NCBI GenBank assembly: GCA_037189585.1
Contig: JBBCJA010000020.1
Span: 124,001 to 188,000 of the forward strand
Length of the DNA stretch: 64,000 nt
Source: JAEXNA01 sp037189585
GTDB lineage: Bacteria; Vulcanimicrobiota; Xenobia; Xenobiales; JADMJV01
Direction: 5' to 3'
The notes below the pieces were generated by a model that ran no database searches, had not been told where the DNA came from, and saw only the letters and a list, made by a program, of their open reading frames with translations. The position numbers and the translations under genes were made by a program. Shown piece after piece: positions 17,920 through 25,365 of the stretch. Numbering within the stretch: position 1 is the first letter of the stretch; every line of letters starts with the position of its first letter.

Positions 17920-19119
17920 ATGTTAGCTGGACTTAGCGACTTAGACCGGAGCGAGGTAGAGGCTTTCGCCAAGGAAACTCAAGTCTACACCAAGGATGCT
18001 TCTAAAGAGGCTCTTCTGGAAAAGCTCTTGGCCTGGATGGCGACCAGAGTCGATGCCAAAGGTAAAGAGCCGGTCGAGATAGAGCGGGCCGTCCTGGCCT
18101 GGTTGGGCGAACGTTTGGACTTGACCATCCCGGAGGAGGCCTCGGTCAACGACATCGAGGCCTCGGTCCGTCGAAAGATCGCCGAGGAGTCTTACGAATT
18201 TCTCTTTCCTTTTCTCGCCGTTGGTTCAGCGGTGGCCTATCTCGGTCCGTCCCGGGTGGTGGGACCCAAACTGGAACTGATCGAGGCTTCTTCCGCGGCT
18301 CTGATCCCCTCTCATTCCGCTCGCGAACGAATGCGCCTGTACTGGAAAGAGCGAGGCGATGCTCTGTTGCAGCGTGAGGGACAGGTCTCTTCAGCCGCGC
18401 TCCTCGAGTACTTTCAGGAGACGTTAGAGCATTTGAGCGAGACGGGGCTTCAGACTCGCATTTCTATCCTTATGCTTAATCACGTGGTCGCTCTCTCCGA
18501 CGGTCGGTACGAGGCGCCCGAGGAGGCCTTCATGCAAGGCCTGTCGGAAGCGCTCAAGATCGACCCCGCTGAGGCGGCTCGGGTCAAACAAGAGGTTAGC
18601 GAGACGTTTTGGCGCCAGCAGACGGCCCTGGGTGGGGGCACCTATCGCGGGAAGGACACGGGGACGGACGAGGAGCTTTCTCTGAACATGCAGGCAGCGC
18701 AATTGACCCTGGAGGCGACCGGTGGGCTGGCTTCCTTCAGTCAGGAGGTCGAGCAGGGGTTCGTGGCGTCGCTGCATCGTTCTTTGCAAAAGGATTCAGC
18801 CTTTCGGCGCGGTCTCAGGCAAGGCGGGGCGTTAGGTTTCGCGACCGGCATGCTGTGCTACATCAAGGAGCGTTGGCGTGTCGGCGACCATGAGATTCTC
18901 ATGCGATTGGCCATAGCGGCCATCTTTCGCCAACATCTAGAAGCCACCGGCGACAATGCCCGTATCACCACCGAGAGAATCGGGGGATATGTTCAGGACC
19001 GCAAGGTGGAGAACGTGGCCGATACCCTGGCCGAGACCGCGGTGGGCTCTAAGGACCCGGAGCCGAAAGAGGTTCGTAGGATCTCGTTGGAACCGAAAAT
19101 CTATCCGGAATTGTTATAG
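17920..19119 (+). CDS. TerB-like domain protein
   Basis: 399 residues from ATG 17920, preceded by AAAGGGGA 9 nt upstream; the longer frame from 17881 has no such site. The N-terminal ~200 residues are helical and unrecognised, with no signal or TM. Residues ~180-230 carry a TerB-type signature: ILMLNHVVALSDGRYEAPEE followed by LSEALKIDPAEAARVKQE, with the conserved acidic pair in a helical hairpin thought to bind divalent metal. TerB domains occur in stress and membrane-associated chemical-defence complexes. The C-terminal ~140 residues are again helical and of unknown kind. The gene is divergent from the glycine-zipper gene and may share its regulatory region. Function beyond the TerB fold is not assignable. 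Confidence 0.65.
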   Translation: MLAGLSDLDRSEVEAFAKETQVYTKDASKEALLEKLLAWMATRVDAKGKEPVEIERAVLAWLGERLDLTIPEEASVNDIEASVRRKIAEESYEFLFPFLAVGSAVAYLGPSRVVGPKLELIEASSAALIPSHSARERMRLYWKERGDALLQREGQVSSAALLEYFQETLEHLSETGLQTRISILMLNHVVALSDGRYEAPEEAFMQGLSEALKIDPAEAARVKQEVSETFWRQQTALGGGTYRGKDTGTDEELSLNMQAAQLTLEATGGLASFSQEVEQGFVASLHRSLQKDSAFRRGLRQGGALGFATGMLCYIKERWRVGDHEILMRLAIAAIFRQHLEATGDNARITTERIGGYVQDRKVENVADTLAETAVGSKDPEPKEVRRISLEPKIYPELL

Positions 19120-19123
19120 GAAC

Positions 19124-19152
19124 TTCCGATAGACGGGGCGGGTTGATATAAT
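19124..19152 (+). promoter_or_regulatory. Sigma70-type promoter for the A-type Fe-S carrier gene
   Basis: Exact TATAAT at 19147-19152; the -35 at a 17-bp spacing is the weak TTCCGA (19124-19129). An AGGAGG ribosome site (19171-19176) follows about 20 bp downstream of the -10. Confidence 0.5.
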
Positions 19153-19184
19153 GCGCTCAGAGTAAGTCAAAGGAGGTGACCCTT

Positions 19185-19511
19185 TTGGTCACAATCACCG
19201 ATTCTGCGAAAAAAGAGGTCGTGCGAATGTTCAAAGAACACGACCTCTCCGAGTCCGTTCTGCGAATGGGGGTTCGAGGTGGGGGCTGTTCCGGACTTTC
19301 TTACACCCTGGGCTTCGACAACGAAGTCTCCGAGTATGATAACGTCTTTGAAGTCGCTGACGGCGTCAAAGTCGTGGTCGACATGAAAAGTTACCTCTAC
19401 CTGCGAGGGACCGAACTCGATTTCACCACCGACCTGATCGGTGGGGGATTTAAGTTCAACAATCCTAACGCACGAAAAAGTTGTGGGTGCGGTAGCTCTT
19501 TCCAAGTTTAG
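19185..19511 (+). CDS. A-type iron-sulfur cluster carrier (IscA/SufA/ErpA family)
   Basis: 108 residues. TTG 19185 is preferred because AGGAGG (19171-19176) lies exactly 8 nt upstream; GTG 19176 overlaps that site. The family's three cysteines are present: Cys35 in RGGGCSGLSY and Cys100/Cys102 in SCGCGSSF, along with the conserved GFKFNNPNA stretch. A-type proteins bind a [2Fe-2S] or [4Fe-4S] cluster, or iron, and pass it to apo-proteins. Length is normal for the family. It has its own TATAAT promoter and a strong terminator behind it, so it is probably monocistronic. The next gene is a U-type scaffold-like protein, but no cysteine desulfurase or SufBCD is in the window. Confidence 0.95.
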   Translation: MVTITDSAKKEVVRMFKEHDLSESVLRMGVRGGGCSGLSYTLGFDNEVSEYDNVFEVADGVKVVVDMKSYLYLRGTELDFTTDLIGGGFKFNNPNARKSCGCGSSFQV

Positions 19512-19523
19512 AATGCTCCGCCG

Positions 19524-19558
19524 AAAAGGACCGGTCGTCTCCATGGCCGGTCTTTTTC
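19524..19558 (+). terminator. Rho-independent terminator after the A-type carrier gene
   Basis: GACCGG (19529-19534) pairs with CCGGTC (19547-19552), flanked by AAAAG on the left and TCTTTTT on the right. Confidence 0.75.
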
Positions 19559-19573
19559 TGTCGGAGGGAAGTC

Positions 19574-19981
19574 ATGGATAGACTTTCTCTTCGCAGTCCT
19601 TGGGAAGGCCCGGTGGGTTTTTTTGAAGAGTTCCGCGAACTGTCCGCGCAGAGACGATTCGCCAGCGAGCAGTTGCCAGACTCGGCCGTGGAGATGAATA
19701 ATCCGGTTTGCGGCGACCAGATTCGGGTCTGGATTGAAGTGGACGGAGGGCGAATCGTCGCTTACGGCTATCAACAGCGAGGTTGCTGGCCGGTGGTAGG
19801 CTGCTTGGAGCTTTGGGGGCACCTTCTCCCCAAGCTTTCCGTCCACGAACTCGTCAATTTGGAGCTCTCGGAACTCCTGAACCTGGTCACGGGAGTCCCG
19901 GCGAGTAAACGCCACGCCTTCAGTCTTACCCTGCGCGCCGTTCAGGTGGCGGCGGTTCAAGCAGGAGTTTCCCGGCCTTGA
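19574..19981 (+). CDS. NifU/IscU-like Fe-S scaffold family protein with altered third ligand
   Basis: 135 residues. Family signature: MNNPVCGDQIRVWIEVDGG (Cys46 in the CGD motif) and GYQQRGCWPVVGCLEL (Cys71, Cys77) where U-type scaffolds have a GxxC...S element. The usual third cluster cysteine, in an RxKCAxL-like helix near the C-terminus, appears to be His114 (SKRHAFSLTLRAV). The protein could bind a cluster with a Cys/His ligand set, or have become a non-scaffold relative. ATG 19574 follows GGAGGGAAG. It is separated from the upstream A-type carrier by a terminator, so co-transcription is doubtful. Assignment to the superfamily is firm; activity as a scaffold is not. Confidence 0.8.
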   Translation: MDRLSLRSPWEGPVGFFEEFRELSAQRRFASEQLPDSAVEMNNPVCGDQIRVWIEVDGGRIVAYGYQQRGCWPVVGCLELWGHLLPKLSVHELVNLELSELLNLVTGVPASKRHAFSLTLRAVQVAAVQAGVSRP

Positions 19982-20054
19982 TGAGCAGTTTTTCAAGGAA
20001 TTGCTATGATTTGACTTGTGCTAGGTGGTCAAAGAAAGGTTATACTAGCAAGAG

Positions 20055-20405
20055 ATGAGAGAAGTACCGATCCTTCGCAAGGCCAAGCAAGCCGAAGCGC
20101 AGCAGCTAAAGCAAAAGGCGCTTGAGCCTCAGCAGCGGCAGTGCCACATCATGAAGAAGAAGGTCAATATTCTCGTCGAGTATCCCGACTACAAGGGACC
20201 TCACTACAAGGGGCCAGAAGGCGCTATCTACTGCGAGAATATCCTGGAATGTTATCAGAAGGACATTCACTGTCGGTACAGCGGAATCTCCCCCCTCTTC
20301 CCCGACCCGTTCCTGCCTCGTGATGAAGAGGACCTGCAGGCTGATGGAGACGCGGCTAACGACTCGGAAGAGTCAGCGGAAGAGCCTGAGCAGGACGAGG
20401 AGTAG
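20055..20405 (+). CDS. Small Cys-containing protein of unknown function with acidic tail
   Basis: 116 residues; ATG 20055, purine-rich AAGAAAGG upstream. Residues 1-30 form a charged Gln/Lys-rich helix. Residues ~30-90 are probably a small compact domain with four cysteines (QCHIM, YCEN, ECYQ, HCRY), suggestive of zinc or Fe-S binding, and the run CRYSGISPLFPDPF. The last ~25 residues are almost wholly Asp/Glu/Ser. TATACT at 20041-20046 could be a -10 but lacks a good -35. No family is recognised. Its place just after two Fe-S assembly-type genes makes metal binding plausible but does not prove it. Confidence 0.6.
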   Translation: MREVPILRKAKQAEAQQLKQKALEPQQRQCHIMKKKVNILVEYPDYKGPHYKGPEGAIYCENILECYQKDIHCRYSGISPLFPDPFLPRDEEDLQADGDAANDSEESAEEPEQDEE

Positions 20406-20705
20406 AGTTTGAATTTTGGGCTTCATCGAAAAGCCCGTATTGTCAACGTTCTCTTTTGAAAGCGGTGGTCGCGGGGACTTTTTCGTCCACTCAAGCGATG
20501 TTCGATTTCTTGCCGCGAAAAGGCGTCTCGGAATCTAGAGCAGCGATTTTTCCCTTCGCCTATAGGAAATGCCCCCCCACATGACCGTACATGCTAAACC
20601 ATGTCATGGCGCGGTTCGCCATCGTCGTTAGAGCCCACCGGAAACCTGATGAAGGGTCTCCAAATTTTCCTATGAGAAAAAAACCGAAATGCTCTCATGT
20701 TCGGA
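20406..20705. other. Intergenic stretch without a convincing gene
   Basis: About 350 bp lie between the stop at 20405 and the TPR gene region. A hairpin GGGCTT/AAGCCC (20418-20423 with 20431-20436) follows the upstream gene but has no T-tract, so it is at best a weak terminator. The open frames here have no ribosome site and unlikely composition. The far end holds the TPR gene promoter. Confidence 0.5.
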
Positions 20706-20734
20706 TTGTTGAAAAAATTTCTCTGTGCTATAAT
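20706..20734 (+). promoter_or_regulatory. Sigma70-type promoter of the TPR gene
   Basis: TTGTTG (20706-20711), 17-bp spacer, TATAAT (20729-20734). The start codon follows ~80 bp later, leaving a short leader containing a GGGCTTT/AAAGCC-like hairpin around 20754-20769. Confidence 0.6.
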
Positions 20735-20814
20735 CGGGCCATTCCTCGCTCCGGGCTTTGGAAAAGCCGAAGGCTGAAGCGATGAAACGGTTCGGGTTCG
20801 AGGGAGGTGACGAG

Positions 20815-22785
20815 ATGAGCTACGTGCTCTTTCGCGTGCGCTTTTCTCCTAAAGTGGACGATCAGAGCGAACATTCCGACAGCCTACTGGGTTGGTTGAA
20901 GGGAGTTCTCCCTGATCTCGATGGCGATCTGCATCAGGCTTCGGAATATCTGCCTGACGCCGAGGACGGGGTCCTTTTGAGGGTTCCGCCAAGTCATAGA
21001 TTCAGTGCCGCTCGTCGTGTCCGGTCCGTGTTGAGAGGAAGGGGCTTAGCCTTTGATGAGGGACTGGTCGAGCCAGGCATGACGGGTGGTGGATTGCAAC
21101 GCGGTCGCGAGATGGCTTCGCGCAGTTTCGAGGCGGGAAAAGCTTTTTCTCATCTTGGAATGCTTGACGAGGCTTCTGAAGAGCTTCGTCGAGCCATCGA
21201 GAACGACTCGACCTTTACCGAGGCTTATCACTACCTGGTGGCGATTTTACGCCAGCAGGGGCGCGGCGAGGAAGCTCTTAAGTTGCTGCAGGACTGCGCC
21301 TGCTTTCAAGAGCAGGACGCTTCGTTTCAATTTCTTTTCGGGCGACTGCTCAATGAGTTGGGTCAAAAAGAGCAGGCGGTGGAAAAGCTCAAGGCCGCGA
21401 TTCGGTTAAACCCCAGGACCTCCGAGCCCTATATCCAGTTGGGAAAGATCTTTCAAGAGCAGGGAGATTTCGAGGCTTCGGAGCTCTCTTTCATGCAGGC
21501 CTTGAGTTTTGGCTCCCGCAGCCCGGAGGCCAGTCTAGGATTGGGTTCCATCGCTTTGTCCCGGGGAGACTTCGATAGCGCGGAAGACCACTTGCTCGAC
21601 GCGCTCGACCTCGACTCTGGTATGCATGAGGCTCGTCTGCTCCTGGGTTGGACCTATTTTAAAGACGGTCGTTACGACCAGGCCGAAGTCGAGTTTCTTC
21701 AGGTCGCTTATGGTAGCGAAAGCCAGTTCCATCTGTCGGCTCTGTTCAGTTTAGCCCAACTCTATCTCGAGCGTGGTAACGCCTCTATGGTCCTGGAAGT
21801 TCTCGAGCGTGCCGACCTTAAGCTGTTCGAGGTCCCAGAGGCCTGTCGGGTCTTGGGCGATGCCTACTACCTTGTGGGGCGTAACGAGGATGCTCTTCGG
21901 GCTTGGAAGCGCGGTTTCGCGGTCGGTCTCGTGGAAACTTCGGAGCTGTCTCTTCGTCGTGCCGTGGCCTTGTCGAGAATTGGCGAGATCGAGCAGGCCG
22001 AGCAGGTGCTCTCCCGCGTGGAGTTGCGCGGCGGTCAGGCTACGGCGGTTTTAGAGCTTCGCGCTTCGCTGCACATGGCGAACGAACAATGGGAAGAGGC
22101 TTACGAAAGCCTTCTGGAGGCTCGTCAGACCGATCCGAATTCCGCCATGATCGCCTTCCAACTGGGTTGGGTGGCGGAGAATCTGGGGCTGATGGAAGAA
22201 TCGGAGCGAGACTATAACCGTGCCCTCCGCCTGGATCCGACTCTTCACGAAGCTTACTCCGGCTTGGGCTGGCTCTACTATCAGCGCGAGCGGTACGGTG
22301 AGGCTCTGGTTCTTTTCGAGGAAGCGCTGGCCTTGCAGCCGCACAATCCCGAGATGCTCGAGCAGGTTGGATGGGTTCAACTGTTGCTCAAAGAGGATGG
22401 GGCGGCCCTGGCCACGTTGGATCGCGCCTTGGAGATCGATCCGGACGCCCCTCTTTTACGTGCCTATCGAGCTTGCGCGCTCCTTCGCTTGGAGCGCCAC
22501 GATGAAGCTCGTCTGGAGGTCCAGGCGGCCCTGGCTGACCCTGATGACGAGATGGTGGAGGCGCTGGGACATTATCTCAACGGTTTACTCTTCTTGGAGG
22601 AGGGTGACGATATTCAGGCCAGCATGGAGATGGAGCGCTCGCTCGACTCCACCGAGTTACCGCCCGAAGTTGTACAGTTGACCTTGCAGGGTCCTTTGAA
22701 AGAGAAGGGCAGTAAGGCCTGGTCGGACGCCCGCCGGCGCCGGCAAGGGGAGCTCGAGGAGCGAGAGCGCGGCACCGGCGGCTAA
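20815..22785 (+). CDS. Tetratricopeptide repeat protein
   Basis: 656 residues from ATG 20815, with a strong GGGAGGTGA site 4 nt upstream; in-frame codons from 20758 have none. Residues 1-110 are a separate N-terminal domain of unknown kind. From ~115 to ~600 there are about fourteen TPR units with the usual A-x-x-x-L-G/Y...A-x-x-x-F...P pattern (EAYSGLGWLYYQRERYGEAL, FEEALALQPHNPEMLEQVGW). TPR arrays are protein-interaction scaffolds. It lacks a signal peptide, so it is cytoplasmic. It has its own promoter and is closed by a hairpin terminator, so it is a single-gene unit; the partner is unknown. Confidence 0.88.
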   Translation: MSYVLFRVRFSPKVDDQSEHSDSLLGWLKGVLPDLDGDLHQASEYLPDAEDGVLLRVPPSHRFSAARRVRSVLRGRGLAFDEGLVEPGMTGGGLQRGREMASRSFEAGKAFSHLGMLDEASEELRRAIENDSTFTEAYHYLVAILRQQGRGEEALKLLQDCACFQEQDASFQFLFGRLLNELGQKEQAVEKLKAAIRLNPRTSEPYIQLGKIFQEQGDFEASELSFMQALSFGSRSPEASLGLGSIALSRGDFDSAEDHLLDALDLDSGMHEARLLLGWTYFKDGRYDQAEVEFLQVAYGSESQFHLSALFSLAQLYLERGNASMVLEVLERADLKLFEVPEACRVLGDAYYLVGRNEDALRAWKRGFAVGLVETSELSLRRAVALSRIGEIEQAEQVLSRVELRGGQATAVLELRASLHMANEQWEEAYESLLEARQTDPNSAMIAFQLGWVAENLGLMEESERDYNRALRLDPTLHEAYSGLGWLYYQRERYGEALVLFEEALALQPHNPEMLEQVGWVQLLLKEDGAALATLDRALEIDPDAPLLRAYRACALLRLERHDEARLEVQAALADPDDEMVEALGHYLNGLLFLEEGDDIQASMEMERSLDSTELPPEVVQLTLQGPLKEKGSKAWSDARRRRQGELEERERGTGG

Positions 22786-22814
22786 ACTCTCGTCGAGGTC
22801 TGACGAAGGGGAAG

Positions 22815-22857
22815 AGCGGCACCTGATCCGGGGCGGATAAGGTGCCCGCTGCTTTTA
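22815..22857 (+). terminator. Hairpin terminator after the TPR gene
   Basis: AGCGGCACC pairs with GGTGCCCGCT (one bulge) around TGATCCGGGGCGGATA, followed by GCTTTT. Confidence 0.6.
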
Positions 22858-22911
22858 TGGGCATTCGCAAGGAAGGAGCCCGCTTCGGGTGAGTCTAAAA
22901 GATGCCCAACT

Positions 22912-23001
22912 GGAGAGTTGGCCGAGTGGTTGAAGGCGGTAGTCTTGAAAACTATTGTGGGTGTGAGCTCACCGGGGGTTCGAATCCCTCACTCTCCGCC
23001 A
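22912..23001 (+). tRNA. tRNA-Ser, anticodon UGA
   Basis: A class II tRNA of 90 nt including an encoded CCA. Acceptor stem GGAGAGT (22912-22918) pairs with ACTCTCC (22991-22997), discriminator G. The anticodon loop CTTGAAA gives UGA, reading UCA serine codons. The long variable arm (TGTGGGTGTGAGCTCACCGG region) is typical of tRNA-Ser, and GGTTCGAATCC is the T-loop. A terminator follows 8 nt after the CCA. Confidence 0.97.
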
Positions 23002-23008
23002 GAAAGTA

Positions 23009-23036
23009 AAGCCTCGTTCTTAGGACGGGGCTTTTG
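23009..23036 (+). terminator. Terminator after tRNA-Ser
   Basis: AGCCTCGT (23010-23017) pairs with ACGGGGCT (23025-23032) with one G-T wobble, followed by TTTTGCTTT. Confidence 0.75.
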
Positions 23037-23052
23037 CTTTAGGTGTCGCAAA

Positions 23053-23065
23053 GCTCACCGGGGGT
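23053..23065 (+). repeat. 13-bp duplicate of the tRNA-Ser variable-arm region
   Basis: GCTCACCGGGGGT here is identical to 22967-22979 inside the tRNA. It could be a remnant of duplication or integration next to the tRNA, or chance. A second nearby similarity is GTGCCTCCGCTGG (23064-23076) to TTGCCTCCACTGG around 23132. Confidence 0.35.
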
Positions 23066-23128
23066 GCCTCCGCTGGGTTCGGAAGACTTAGACTAGGAGA
23101 TTTTCAGGTTTGAAGCGAAATTCTTCAG

Positions 23129-24265
23129 GTGTTGCCTCCACTGGTCAATCTCACGGCTAGTCCCGTCAAGACGAAAGCTGATAAGAGTCAAACTAAGAAC
23201 CTTGAGTCCCTGAGCAAAGCCGCGGGTGAGCTCAAGAAGGATGTCGTCGATCCGTTACGCTCTTCGTTGAATCTTTCCGGCGTCGAATCGACGTCTTTGA
23301 AGGATACCCCGTTGCAGACTCGAGGACAGATAGAGTCGGCGGCGGGGAAGAACCTTTCGCCGGCTCTGAAGGGCTGGACTCAGGGGTTAGGTGTGACCGG
23401 TGGGGCTTTGGGTGGTGTGGCCGGGCTCAACGAGATGGTCAACGGCCTCCGTGACGGTGACGCGCCAAAAACCTTAGCCGGAGCTACGGACGTGGCCGTT
23501 TCGGCCAGCGCCCTGGCTAGCTTGGGAATGATTGGAGGGGCCGCCCTCCTGGGTCCCGCCAGCACCGTACTGATTGGGATGCGGGGCTTGCAAAGAGCTC
23601 AGAAAGACGACCGCGCCACGAATCTCGCCGCGACTTCCGACCTTCTTACCGCCGGTATGTTCTGCGCCAAAATGCTTCCCGTCGCGGCCGCCATACCCGT
23701 GGGACTCGGTATCGCGGCTACCGCGGTTGGACTGTTCCGCGGATTGAACTCTTTGAAGAAAGGCGTGGAGACGCAAGACCCCGGGTTGCGGGCCAAAGGC
23801 ACCGGCGAAACTTTGACCGCCTTGGGCGTGACGTTGGTTGCAAGTGGTGTGGCTATCGCCCCTGGCATAGCTCTTATGCTGGGCGGGGTCGCGTTGCCGC
23901 TACTACAACGCCTCAGAACGACTAAGCGATGGGTGGCTCCCGCTGTCGACAAGACGGCTCAAGCGCTGTATCCGATGTCGGTTCGCTCGGAAGCCGTCTT
24001 GGACAAGGCGAGTCCTCATCTTAAGCCTGTGAAGAAAGCTTTCGCTCGGGGGAAAGAGCTGCTGGGACCTGTCACTCGTCCCCTGACCAAGGTAGGAGAC
24101 ATGGCTTTTCAATTGGCTCAAAAAGGCTCGCGTTGGGTCATGGACAGTTGGGTCGTTCGGTTCACGGAAGAAGGTGTGGGTCAACTGAACAAAATGCTTC
24201 TACCCACCGACAATACTCCAGATCCGCCTGAGTCACAGCTCGATCGGCCCCAGGCAACGCTCTGA
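23129..24265 (+). CDS. Leaderless hydrophobic-module protein, possibly membrane-inserting
   Basis: 378 residues from GTG 23129 (TTG 23132 is also possible; neither has a strong ribosome site). The N-terminal ~65 residues are polar and Lys/Ser/Thr-rich. Residues ~90-255 carry two Ala/Gly/Leu-rich modules. The first, LNEMVNGLRDGDAPKTLAGA then a hydrophobic helix pair, aligns with DIIDGVDRIKNGDTVGG in the protein at 7058; the second begins LFRGLNSLKKGVETQDPGLR. The C-terminal third is basic and amphipathic (KPVKKAFARGKELLGPV). TTTTCAGGT at 23101-23109 is matched at the same distance upstream of the gene at 58342. No known family; related in design to the proteins at 7058 and 12738. Confidence 0.6.
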   Translation: MLPPLVNLTASPVKTKADKSQTKNLESLSKAAGELKKDVVDPLRSSLNLSGVESTSLKDTPLQTRGQIESAAGKNLSPALKGWTQGLGVTGGALGGVAGLNEMVNGLRDGDAPKTLAGATDVAVSASALASLGMIGGAALLGPASTVLIGMRGLQRAQKDDRATNLAATSDLLTAGMFCAKMLPVAAAIPVGLGIAATAVGLFRGLNSLKKGVETQDPGLRAKGTGETLTALGVTLVASGVAIAPGIALMLGGVALPLLQRLRTTKRWVAPAVDKTAQALYPMSVRSEAVLDKASPHLKPVKKAFARGKELLGPVTRPLTKVGDMAFQLAQKGSRWVMDSWVVRFTEEGVGQLNKMLLPTDNTPDPPESQLDRPQATL

Positions 24266-24319
24266 CTCGAATTGCGGCGGCTTGCAAGAAGTCACTGTCC
24301 ATGCAAGCGAATGCCTGCG

Positions 24320-24751
24320 TTATTTGAGCACAACGCTGCTGACCAGGTCAGGAGAAAGAAGGGCCACAGGTATACCGACGAGACCACCGACGACATTCAT
24401 ACCGACGCGCATACTCTCACTGGCGGGAATTCGGCCGTCGAAGACCTTGGTTGCGGGCTGATGGTAGTAGGAAGGGGCATACAAGTCCATATCCTTACGG
24501 CTGACGTAAACACCGTCTTTTCTCACGTCGACGCCAAAATAGCGGTTGTTGGATCCTTCCTGCCGGAAAGCGGAGAAGCTATCGCCTTTGGAGGAGTAGT
24601 AGACCTCCCAACTTCCATCCATTCCGCTCATGCGTACTCTGTTCTCGTCAACCCGACTTACACCCGAGGCATGGTCGAGAATTTTGTCCAAGTTCTTCTT
24701 GGTCAAACGGGGTCGCTGGGAGATGGGATTGTTGAGGGCTTGAGTTTTCAC
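24320..24751 (-). CDS. Small leaderless protein of unknown function
   Basis: 143 residues from GTG 24751, with AAGGAG 7 nt upstream, which settles the strand and start. An open frame on + over the same bases (24272-24823) has no such site and is a shadow. The N-terminus (MKTQALNNPISQRPRLTKKN) is polar and basic with no signal peptide. The middle is strand-rich and aromatic (GSWEVYYSSKGDSFSAF, YFGVDVRKDGVYVS), suggesting a compact beta domain. A single hydrophobic stretch near the C-terminus (VVGGLVGIPVALLS) may touch membrane. Two ACGTTAAG sites 10 bp apart lie upstream. It is convergent with the gene at 23129. No family is recognised. Confidence 0.65.
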   Translation of the reverse strand: MKTQALNNPISQRPRLTKKNLDKILDHASGVSRVDENRVRMSGMDGSWEVYYSSKGDSFSAFRQEGSNNRYFGVDVRKDGVYVSRKDMDLYAPSYYHQPATKVFDGRIPASESMRVGMNVVGGLVGIPVALLSPDLVSSVVLK

Positions 24752-24806
24752 GAAGGTCTCCTTGAAGTTTGGCGTGAAAATACGATAACGGACAAGCGCA
24801 AAAAAA

Positions 24807-24824
24807 ACGTTAAGTCACGTTAAG
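24807..24824. promoter_or_regulatory. Directly repeated ACGTTAAG sites, 10-bp spacing
   Basis: ACGTTAAG at 24807-24814 and 24817-24824, ~55-75 bp upstream of the minus-strand start at 24751. One helical turn separates them, as in response-regulator sites. The core CGTTAA is shared with the inverted repeat at 17834-17850. Confidence 0.4.
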
Positions 24825-24924
24825 AGCTCTCGGAGGTGAACAATGACACACTCGTCTAAGGCGCTAGAGAGTATTTGAATTCACTGTCGCTCCTGCCCGT
24901 CGATGGAAACTGTGAGTGCCAGGT

Positions 24925-25294
24925 GTGAGGAGCCCGAACCTTCTTAACGGAATCAATGTCGTCTCAATCTCGGTAACCGATTTGAACCGGGCAAGACAGT
25001 TCTATGGAGAAGTGCTTGGCTTAGGCACACCCGCCTGAGGCCGGCTGGATCGAGTTTGCGATTGGCGAAGGTCGAGGGAACTTATCAGTGACCGCGGCTG
25101 AACCCGGTTGACATACTTCAACGGGAACAACCGTCGTTGACGACGTCGAGGATTGCCAATTCGCCGTTACAGAGCTTCGCAGTCGCGGGATCAAATGCGA
25201 TGAGCCGCAAACTTTCCCGGGCTTTGTCACCTTCGCCAGTTTTTATGATCCATTCGGCAACCGCTTGCAGATATGCAGTCCGGCTCGAGAATAG
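24925..25294 (+). pseudogene. VOC/glyoxalase-family pseudogene with frameshifts
   Basis: Three frames together read as one VOC domain. INVVSISVTDLNRARQFYGE then VLGLG starts at 24952; PEAGWIEFAIGEGRGNLSVT appears after a frame change near 25032; and VEDCQFAVTELRSRGIK followed by SFYDPFGNRLQIC appears after another change near 25115, ending at TAG 25292-25294. At least two frameshifts break it, and an in-frame TGA follows GLGTPA. A GTG at 24925 could be the old start. The rest of the gap up to the GNAT gene shows nothing else. Confidence 0.85.
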
Positions 25295-25365
25295 GACTTC
25301 AGGCTTTCGTTTTGGGCTGGATGCGGATACGATGTCACTCGACTCAAACTCCCTGGGAGAGCATT

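Noticed and set aside
20591..20785. 64-codon + frame before the TPR gene
   Set aside because: No ribosome site, and it spans the TTGTTG/TATAAT promoter of the next gene.
22912..24751. Integrated element at tRNA-Ser
   Set aside because: No integrase, no flanking direct repeat at the tRNA 3' end; only a short internal tRNA fragment is repeated.
24272..24823. Open frame of 183 codons on + overlapping the 24320 gene
   Set aside because: No ribosome site; the minus-strand gene has a canonical AAGGAG spaced 7 nt from its GTG, and its protein has more natural composition.
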